Assembly: GCA_025062095.1 (NCBI GenBank) | Contig: JANXAZ010000019.1 | Location: 1-57,798, forward strand | DNA length: 57,798 nucleotides | Direction of reading: 5' to 3' | Source of the DNA: Geminicoccaceae bacterium | GTDB lineage: Bacteria > Pseudomonadota > Alphaproteobacteria > Geminicoccales > Geminicoccaceae | Part shown: piece by piece, positions 52,146 to 57,798 of the stretch | How the letters are laid out: every line of letters starts with the position of its first letter | How positions within the stretch are numbered: position 1 is the stretch's first letter | The notes under the pieces: model-generated | Seen by the model: the letters and a program-made list of their open reading frames with translations, nothing else | What the model was told of the DNA's origin: nothing | The model's database searches: none | Translations under genes and position numbers: made by a program

Positions 52146-54008
52146 ATGTCCGGAGCCGCCGCGCGCCCCTTGCCGATCGTCATCCTCGGCCACGTCGACC
52201 ACGGCAAATCGACCTTCGTGGGCCGGCTGTTGTTCGAGACCGGCTCTTTGCCCGAGGGCAAGCTCGAGGCGATCCGAGCGAGCTCGGCGCGCCGCGGCAT
52301 GCCCTTCGAATGGGCCTTCGTGCTCGACGCCATGCAGAGCGAGCGCGACCAGGGGGTGACGATCGACACCACCCAGATCCGCTTCCGCACCGCGCTGCGA
52401 CCTTACGTCGTCATCGACGCTCCCGGTCACAAGGAGTTCTTGAAGAACATGGTGACCGGAGCCGCTCGGGCGGAAGCGGCGCTCCTGGTCGTCGACGCGC
52501 AGGAAGGCGTGCAAGAACAGTCCAGAAGGCACGGCTATCTCTTGCATCTCCTCGGCATCCGGGAGATCGCCGTGCTCGTCAACAAGATGGACCTCGTGGA
52601 CTACTCGGCCGAGCGGTTCGGTGCCGTGGCCGAAGACTTCCGCGCCTATCTGGCCGAGCTCGGGCTCGAGCCGCGGGCGATCGTCCCCGTCTCCGCCCGC
52701 GAGGGCGACAACCTCCTCCGCCACAGCCCGCGCATGCCCTGGTACCAGGGCCCGCCGGTGGTCGCGGTGCTCGATTCTTTTCCTTACGCCGCGCTTCCCG
52801 TCGACCGACCGCTGCGGATGCCGGTCCAGGACGTCTACAAGTTCGACCAGCGGCGGATCGTCGCCGGACGGATCGAATCCGGCCGGCTGCGGGTGGGCGA
52901 TCGCGTGCTCTTCTCGCCCTCCAACAAGACCGCGCGGATCAAGACCATCGAAGCCTGGCACGTGCCCGAGCCGCCCTCCGAGGCGGTGGCCGGGCAGAGC
53001 ATCGGGGTCACGCTCGATCAGCCGATCTTCGTCGAGCGCGGGGAGATCATGAGCCACGAGAGCGACCCCCCGCTGCTCACCAACGTCTTCAAGGCGCGCG
53101 TCTTCTGGCTCGGCGAGCGGCCCCTTACGATCGGTTCGACCTACAAGCTCAAGCTCGCGACGAGCGAGGCCACGGTCACCGTCGAGGCGATCGAGAAGGC
53201 GATCGATACCGCCGAGCTCAAGCCTCTGCCGCCCGAGCGGATCGAGCGCAACGGCGCGGGCGAGATCGTCTTGCGCAGCAAGCGCCTGCTCGCCCTCGAC
53301 GAGTTCCGCGCCAACCCGCGCACCGGCCGCTTCGTCCTGGTCGAGGACTACGTCCCCGTGGGCGGCGGCATCGTCTCGATGGAGGGCTATCCCGATCAGC
53401 GCCAGCTCGTGACCGTGCGGGCGAGCAACATCAGCGCCGTGGGGCACGCCGTGAGCCGCGCCGCGCGGGCGGCGCGCAACGGTCACAAAGGCGGGGTGCT
53501 GTGGTTCACGGGGCTGAGCGGGGCGGGCAAGTCGACCCTCGCCCTCGCCCTCGAGCGCGAGCTCTTCGCCAAGGGCTACCAGGTCTACGTGCTCGACGGC
53601 GACAACATCCGCGGCGGCCTGTGCCGCGACCTCGGTTTCTCGCCCGAAGACCGCGCCGAGAACATCCGTCGGGTGGGCGAGGTCGCGGCACTGTTCGCCG
53701 ATGCCGGGTTCATCGCGATCTCGAGCTTCATCTCGCCTTATCGCAGCGACCGTCAGCGGGCGCGCGAGGCGGCGGGCGAGAACTTCCACGAGATCTACAT
53801 CAAAGCCGATCTCGCGGTCTGCGAAAAGCGCGACCCCAAGGGCCTGTACAAACGCGCGCGCAAGGGCGAGATCAAGGACTTCACCGGGATCTCCGCGCCT
53901 TACGAAGCGCCCGAGAACCCGGAGCTCGTGGTGCCCACCGACGAGCTCGGGCTCGAGGACTGCCTCGCGCTCCTCTTGCGCTACGTCGAGGAGCACTTCC
54001 GGCTCTAG
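52146..54008 (+). CDS. cysNC: Bifunctional sulfate adenylyltransferase subunit 1/APS kinase (CysNC, NodQ type)
   Basis: 620 residues. The CysN GTPase has [15 protein letters not shown] (G1), [17 protein letters not shown] (G3) and [10 protein letters not shown] (G4), then EF-Tu-like barrels. The APS kinase domain (from about residue 440) has [39 protein letters not shown] and SPYRSDR. It gives PAPS for sulfation as well as cysteine synthesis. Start ATG 52146 chosen for its family-like N-terminus; GTG 52101, overlapping the cysD stop, would add 15 residues. Its TAG shares bases with that of the convergent HAD gene. Confidence 0.95.
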   Translation: MSGAAARPLPIVILGHVDHGKSTFVGRLLFETGSLPEGKLEAIRASSARRGMPFEWAFVLDAMQSERDQGVTIDTTQIRFRTALRPYVVIDAPGHKEFLKNMVTGAARAEAALLVVDAQEGVQEQSRRHGYLLHLLGIREIAVLVNKMDLVDYSAERFGAVAEDFRAYLAELGLEPRAIVPVSAREGDNLLRHSPRMPWYQGPPVVAVLDSFPYAALPVDRPLRMPVQDVYKFDQRRIVAGRIESGRLRVGDRVLFSPSNKTARIKTIEAWHVPEPPSEAVAGQSIGVTLDQPIFVERGEIMSHESDPPLLTNVFKARVFWLGERPLTIGSTYKLKLATSEATVTVEAIEKAIDTAELKPLPPERIERNGAGEIVLRSKRLLALDEFRANPRTGRFVLVEDYVPVGGGIVSMEGYPDQRQLVTVRASNISAVGHAVSRAARAARNGHKGGVLWFTGLSGAGKSTLALALERELFAKGYQVYVLDGDNIRGGLCRDLGFSPEDRAENIRRVGEVAALFADAGFIAISSFISPYRSDRQRAREAAGENFHEIYIKADLAVCEKRDPKGLYKRARKGEIKDFTGISAPYEAPENPELVVPTDELGLEDCLALLLRYVEEHFRL

Positions 54009-54757
54009 GCGCCGAGATCCGTATCCCCTCGCGCGGCTCGGCCGCGGCGCGCCGCCTCGAAGGCGCGGGCGAAGCTCGCGAGATCGGGAAAGCGCAGGGC
54101 GGGGGCGACGGGACGCGCGGGCGGCGGGGTGGCCCCGCCCGGGCGGCCGGCGCGGCGGTCGATCCAGATCGAAGGGATGCCCACGGCCGCGGCCGGGACG
54201 TGGTCGTGGAAGAGGCTCTGAGCGACGTGCGCGAGCCCCTCCCGCGGCCAGCCGCGGCCGCGGACGAACCCCAAGAGATAGGCGAAGTTGCGAAGATCGG
54301 GCTTGTACGAGCCGATCGCCTCGGCGGTGAGGAGGGCGGCGAAGGGATCGCCGAGACGGGCGGCCGAGCGGCGGATCGAGGCCTCGTCGACGTTGGAGAG
54401 GACGACGAGCGGCACCGCCCGCGCCAGGCGCGCGAGGGCCTCGGCGCTGTCGGGAAACGGCGGCCAGTCGCCGACCGAAGCGCCGAACGCGCGCTGCTCG
54501 TCCTCGCGCATGGGAGCGCCGAAGCGCCGCCCGAGCCGCGCGCCGACGCGGGCGAGCAGGAGATCGTAGCGCAGGCTCGGGGTCTCCCGCTCTTGCGCCG
54601 CTTCTTCTTCAGCGAAGGCGGCGAGGAGGGCCTCGTCGTCGACGGCCAGGCCGGTGCGCGCCCGCCAGGGAGAAAGGGCGTCGAGGATCCCGCGCTCCCA
54701 GTCGACGAGCGTGCCGTAGCAGTCGAAGCTCAAGACGGCGATGCGGTCGAGCTGCAT
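54005..54757 (-). CDS. Haloacid dehalogenase type II-like hydrolase
   Basis: 250 residues. Motif [20 protein letters not shown] holds the nucleophilic aspartate; [16 protein letters not shown] is motif [17 protein letters not shown] the lysine motif and [21 protein letters not shown] the final acidic region. This fits the L-2-haloacid dehalogenase branch of HAD, but phosphatase activity cannot be excluded. ATG 54757 has CCGGAGGCACC upstream. Confidence 0.88.
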   Translation of the reverse strand: MQLDRIAVLSFDCYGTLVDWERGILDALSPWRARTGLAVDDEALLAAFAEEEAAQERETPSLRYDLLLARVGARLGRRFGAPMREDEQRAFGASVGDWPPFPDSAEALARLARAVPLVVLSNVDEASIRRSAARLGDPFAALLTAEAIGSYKPDLRNFAYLLGFVRGRGWPREGLAHVAQSLFHDHVPAAAVGIPSIWIDRRAGRPGGATPPPARPVAPALRFPDLASFARAFEAARRGRAARGDTDLGA

Positions 54758-54824
54758 GGTGCCTCCGGGTTCGCGAGGCGGGTTAGCACGGCGGCGCGGC
54801 GGGGAACAGCCGGCAGGAGTTAGG

Positions 54825-54852
54825 TTGACAGTCCTATATAGCCGCACATAAT
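54825..54852 (+). promoter_or_regulatory. Strong sigma-70-like promoter of the small lipoprotein gene
   Basis: TTGACA (54825-54830), a 16-base spacer and CATAAT (54847-54852, five of six matches), 34 bases before the ATG at 54886. The stretch is AT-rich against the genome background, so it stands out as a promoter. Confidence 0.7.
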
Positions 54853-54885
54853 AGCTTTGCAGCCTGTTGCTAGGGATAAAAACCT

Positions 54886-55143
54886 ATGAACCGCCGTATC
54901 CGCCTCTGCGCCCTCCTCCTCGCCGCCCTCCCCGCCTGCGCCCGGCTCGAGACCTTCTCCGCCGCCGCCCTCGAACAGCGCCGGGCGATGAACGACCTCC
55001 AGGCGCGGCTCACCCTCGCCGCCACCTGCGACATCTCCCTGGGCGCCTACTTCCGCGAACTCTCCGAGCTCGAACGCCACTACGTGGGCCTCGTCTGCGG
55101 CGGCGTGCTGCCCCCCGCCCCGCCCGCGCGCCCCGCACCCTGA
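54886..55143 (+). CDS. Small predicted lipoprotein
   Basis: 85 residues. Signal peptide MNRRIRLCALLLAALPAC ends with a lipobox-like LPAC, then a helical region ETFSAAALEQRRAMNDLQAR and a Cys pair (AATCDISLGAYFRELSELE...VGLVCGG), and a proline-rich tail. No homologous family is recognised by me. It has a clear promoter and AGGGAT upstream, so it is probably expressed. The last 64 bases overlap the end of the convergent NUDIX gene. Confidence 0.65.
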   Translation: MNRRIRLCALLLAALPACARLETFSAAALEQRRAMNDLQARLTLAATCDISLGAYFRELSELERHYVGLVCGGVLPPAPPARPAP

Positions 55144-55643
55144 GCCGGCCCCTCGAGATAGAGCCGGAGCCCCGGAGCCAGGCGCGACCGCGCGAGCTCC
55201 TCCGGTGTGCGGAACTCCGCCCGCAGGATCTCGCGCCGGTCGACGCGCGGCGCGACCCGCGCCTTCGGCCGCCAGACCAGGATCCGGGTGCGGATCCGGC
55301 GCCCCTCGAGGGCGAACTCCACGGCGCCTGCCTCCTCCAACGCTCCCGGCTCGGGGGCGAGGCCGGTCTCTTCGAAGAGCTCGCGCCGCGCCGCGGCATC
55401 CGCGCTCTCCCCCGCCCCCCGCCCGCCCCCCGGCAGGTCCCACAGACCGGGGCGATAGGAGCTCTCGACCACGAGCAGCCGCCCCTCCCACCAGACCGCG
55501 ACCGCCGCGCCCTCCGCCCGCGGCCGGCGGATCGCCCACCAGACGCGCAAGAGCCGATGCGCCAGGCGCAGGCCCAGGCGCACCAGCGGGTCGAGCCCCG
55601 GAGCCCGCCAGATCCGGCGCAAACGATCCATCGCCGCGAGCAT
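55080..55643 (-). CDS. NUDIX hydrolase
   Basis: 187 residues. The NUDIX box is complete: LPGGGRGAGESADAAARREL followed by FEETGL, with the catalytic glutamates. An N-terminal basic helical arm (RRIWRAPGLDPLVRLGLRLAH) precedes it. ATG 55643 has GAGGGGG upstream and is preferred to a TTG at 55667. Substrate not predictable. The C-terminal 20 residues are glycine/proline-rich and antisense to the lipoprotein end. Confidence 0.9.
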   Translation of the reverse strand: MLAAMDRLRRIWRAPGLDPLVRLGLRLAHRLLRVWWAIRRPRAEGAAVAVWWEGRLLVVESSYRPGLWDLPGGGRGAGESADAAARRELFEETGLAPEPGALEEAGAVEFALEGRRIRTRILVWRPKARVAPRVDRREILRAEFRTPEELARSRLAPGLRLYLEGPAQGAGRAGGAGGSTPPQTRPT

Positions 55644-55766
55644 CGCGCCCCCCTCTGCGTCCGACAAGCGCGCCGTCCCGCCCGCTCCGCGCGCCGCCTT
55701 CTCCGCTCTCGACGCCGGAGCGCCCGGGCCTTAGGCTTCCCGCGTTCCTCGCGGAGGCCTTTCCCC

Positions 55767-56648
55767 GTGCTCTTGTCCGGTAAGGCCCGCCTCGCCGGGG
55801 TGCTGGGCTGGCCCGTCGCCCATTCCCTCTCCCCGCGCCTGCACGGCCATTGGTTCGCGCGGTATCGGATCGACGGCGTCTACGTACCCTTGCCCGTCCG
55901 CCCCGAAGACCTCGAGCTCGCCTTCCGCGCCCTGCCGCGGCTCGGCTTTCTCGGCTGGAACGTCACCATCCCCCACAAGGAGCGCGCCTTCGCCCTCGTC
56001 GATCGCCGCGACGCCGCGGCCGAGCGCACGGGGGTCGTGAACACCGTCCTCGTGCACCCCGACGGCACCCTCGAGGGCCGCAACACCGACGGGGCCGGCT
56101 TCCTCGCTCATCTGCGGGCCGAATATCCGGATTTCGTCCCCGCCACCGCCCTCGTCCTGGGCGCCGGCGGGGCGGCGCGGGCCGTCGCCTTCGCGCTCCT
56201 CGAGGCCGGCTGCGCGCAACTGCGCCTGTGCAACCGCACGAGCGCGCGGGCGCGCGCGCTCGCCGCCGATCTCGCCCGCCTCTTCCCCGACCGCGTCCTC
56301 GTCTGCGATTGGCCGCCCCCGCCCGCGGCGCTGTCCGATCTCGCCCTCCTCGTCAACGCCACGAGCCTGGGCATGACCGGACAACCGCCTCTTCTCCTCG
56401 ATCTCGCGCCCTTGCCGGCGGGGGCGATCGTCGCCGATCTCGTCTACGTGCCCCTCGCGACCCCGCTTCTTACGGCCGCCCGCGCCCGCGGCCTGCGCGT
56501 TCTCGACGGGCTCGGCATGCTCGTGCACCAGGCCGTCCCCGGTTTCGCCTGGTGGGGCGGGCGCGTGCCCGAGGTCGACGAAGAGCTCCGCCGCTGCCTT
56601 CTCGAAGCTCTCGAGGCTCCCGCCCGAACGGGGTTATCAGTGCACTGA
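55767..56648 (+). CDS. aroE: Shikimate dehydrogenase
   Basis: 293 residues, NADPH-dependent reduction of dehydroshikimate. GVLGWPVAHSLSPRLHGHWF, GWNVTIPHKERAF (catalytic Lys), GRNTDGAGFL (Asp), LVLGAGGAARAVAFALL (nucleotide loop), LCNRTSARARALA and LVNATSLGM are canonical. GTG start at 55767 with GGAGG upstream; a longer frame to the left runs antisense to the NUDIX gene. The chorismate it leads to feeds PabABC. The stop codon lies inside a 22-base perfect palindrome. Confidence 0.95.
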   Translation: MLLSGKARLAGVLGWPVAHSLSPRLHGHWFARYRIDGVYVPLPVRPEDLELAFRALPRLGFLGWNVTIPHKERAFALVDRRDAAAERTGVVNTVLVHPDGTLEGRNTDGAGFLAHLRAEYPDFVPATALVLGAGGAARAVAFALLEAGCAQLRLCNRTSARARALAADLARLFPDRVLVCDWPPPPAALSDLALLVNATSLGMTGQPPLLLDLAPLPAGAIVADLVYVPLATPLLTAARARGLRVLDGLGMLVHQAVPGFAWWGGRVPEVDEELRRCLLEALEAPARTGLSVH

Positions 56649-56653
56649 TAACC
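56632..56653. repeat. 22-bp perfect palindrome over the aroE stop codon
   Basis: The left half is GGTTATCAGTG (56632-56642), and 56643-56653 is its exact reverse complement, with no unpaired centre. It is AT-richer than the surroundings. It lies between the ends of two convergent genes, so a promoter-operator role is not obvious; it could form a stem of nine pairs with a four-base loop. Confidence 0.9.
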
Positions 56654-56676
56654 GCGCCGGCTCCCGTCCTCGGATC

Positions 56677-57798
56677 TCAGACGGGCGCGGCTGTCGTTTC
56701 GGCCGCGAGCCGCTCCACCGCTTCCTCGAGCACCTCGAGCGCGGCCGCGACGTCCTCGGGGTCGACGTCTTCGGCCGGATGGTGGCTCACCCCGCCGCGA
56801 CACCGCACGAAGAGCATGGCCACGGGCGCGATCGCCGCGAGCGCCGCGGCGTCGTGGCCGGCCCCGGAGACGAGCCGGCGGACCGGTCGCCCGCGCGCCG
56901 CGAGCGCCGCCTCGAGCGTCGCGAGCAGACGGGCGTCGCAGCGCACCGCCGCGAACTCCTCCCGGGTCGCGACCGCGAGCCCCACTCCCCGTCGCCGCGC
57001 GATCTCGCACAGACTCGCGTGGAGCAGCGCGGAAACCTGGGCCCGGCGGGAGTCCTCGCCGCTGCGCAGGTCGATCGTGAACCGCACCCGGCCCGGAACC
57101 GTGTTCACCGCTCCCGGCTCCACCTCCAGCCGGCCGACCGTCGCCACCACCCCCTCCGCCCCGCGGGCCACCCGCTCGACCGCGAGGACCATCTCCGCCG
57201 CCGCCGCGAGAGCGTCCTTGCGCGCCTCCATCGGCACCGTTCCGGCGTGTCCGGCCTCCCCCAACACCTCCACCGTGCTCCGCTCGGCCCCCGCGATCGC
57301 CTCGACCGGACCGAGCGCCAGTCCCTCCCGCTCGAGCACCGGCCCCTGCTCGATGTGCACCTCGAGGTAGCCCAGGATCTCCTCGGGTCGGCGCGCGGCG
57401 CGGGCGAGCGCCTCGGGTTCCAGACCGCAGGCCCACAACGCCCGGGCGAGGCTCGTCCCGTGGCGATCGACGAGCCCCAGCACGGCCGGATCGAGCGTGC
57501 CCGCCATCGCCCGCGAGCCCAGAAGGCCGGTCCCGAAGCGCACCCCTTCCTCGTCGGCGAAAGCCACGACCTCGAGCGCGAAGGGAAGCGCGCGCCCGCG
57601 CTCGCGAAGGCGCTCGACGAGCGCGAGCGCGAGGAGCACGCCGAGCGTCCCGTCGAACCGCCCGGCATCGATCACCGTATCGAGATGCGAGCCGAGCACG
57701 AGCGCCGGGCTCCCCGGCCGCGGGCCCTCCCGCCGACCGAGGAGATTGCCCGCGGCATCGATCCGCGTCGCGAGCCCCGCCGCGCCCATCCAGCCGCG
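56677..57798 (-). CDS. M20-family Zn amidohydrolase (allantoate/N-carbamoyl amino acid type), 5' end beyond the window
   Basis: The frame runs off the right edge, so the N-terminus is missing (about 45-60 residues by comparison with the usual ~420). Visible are RIDAAGNLLGRREG, LVLGSHLDTVIDAGRFDG (metal His/Asp), VAFADEEGVRFGTGLLGSRA (metal and catalytic Glu), EVHIEQGPVLE, GEAGHAGTVPM, VNTVPGRVRFTIDLRS, SGAGHDAAALA and GGVSHHPAEDV. It removes carbamoyl or ureido groups; allantoate amidohydrolase or N-carbamoyl-L-amino acid hydrolase are the main candidates. Confidence 0.9.
   Translation of the reverse strand, partial: RGWMGAAGLATRIDAAGNLLGRREGPRPGSPALVLGSHLDTVIDAGRFDGTLGVLLALALVERLRERGRALPFALEVVAFADEEGVRFGTGLLGSRAMAGTLDPAVLGLVDRHGTSLARALWACGLEPEALARAARRPEEILGYLEVHIEQGPVLEREGLALGPVEAIAGAERSTVEVLGEAGHAGTVPMEARKDALAAAAEMVLAVERVARGAEGVVATVGRLEVEPGAVNTVPGRVRFTIDLRSGEDSRRAQVSALLHASLCEIARRRGVGLAVATREEFAAVRCDARLLATLEAALAARGRPVRRLVSGAGHDAAALAAIAPVAMLFVRCRGGVSHHPAEDVDPEDVAAALEVLEEAVERLAAETTAAPV

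Noticed and set aside
1-57798. CRISPR arrays, tRNA or rRNA genes, insertion sequences, prophage genes
   Set aside because: I read for regularly spaced repeats, cloverleaf ends, transposase or integrase motifs and found none; weakly conserved small RNAs would escape this reading.

Overview
The window is a very GC-rich bacterial chromosome segment, probably from a methylotrophic alphaproteobacterium. Third codon positions are strongly G/C, GTG starts are frequent, and stop/start overlaps (GTGA, ATGA) recur. Bacterial H4MPT genes sit beside PQQ-associated genes, and a CysNC fusion and an ATP-dependent DNA ligase/exonuclease pair are also present. The lineage is an inference; no rRNA, tRNA or ribosomal protein gene is present to fix it.

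Region by region: (1) 1-11.3 kb is an exopolysaccharide locus: a truncated membrane protein, a nucleotide-sugar dehydrogenase, a GT-C glycosyltransferase, an 1854-residue multidomain glycoside hydrolase and a WbaP-type initiating phosphotransferase. (2) 11.7-14.6 kb holds small housekeeping or stress genes: Hsp20, 3-methyladenine glycosylase, a metallo-beta-lactamase (MBL) fold hydrolase and a carboxymuconolactone decarboxylase-like protein. (3) 14.8-40.7 kb is the core: a large cluster for tetrahydromethanopterin (H4MPT) and methanofuran-linked formaldehyde oxidation. It has fae, mtdB, mch and fhcABCD, cofactor genes (RFAP synthase, dihydropteroate-synthase-like protein, folB/K/P, pabABC, mfnB/E/F-like, DmrB-like, ATP-grasp ligases, pterin dehydratase) and accessory genes of unknown role (HisA-like, CitG/MdcB-like, DUF447). 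A PQQ-associated group (CXXCW rhodanese, TPR protein, MBL hydrolase, SoxYZ-like carrier) lies within it. (4) 40.9-46.5 kb has a second GT-C protein, the ligase-associated exonuclease, a lactonase-like MBL protein and the DNA ligase. (5) 46.5-51.2 kb has a HicB-like remnant, a split YeeE/YedE transporter, two GT2 glycosyltransferases and a YcbK-like peptidase. (6) 51.3-57.8 kb has cysD/cysNC, a haloacid dehalogenase, a small lipoprotein, a NUDIX hydrolase, aroE and a truncated M20 amidohydrolase.

How it works together: a PQQ alcohol dehydrogenase (not in this window) would make formaldehyde. Fae condenses it with H4MPT, MtdB and Mch oxidise the methylene to methenyl and then formyl level, and FhcABCD moves the formyl group to methanofuran and releases formate. 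The surrounding genes build the two cofactors. The cluster is unusual in being broken into many short, oppositely oriented and often overlapping units, with fhc genes in three separate places.
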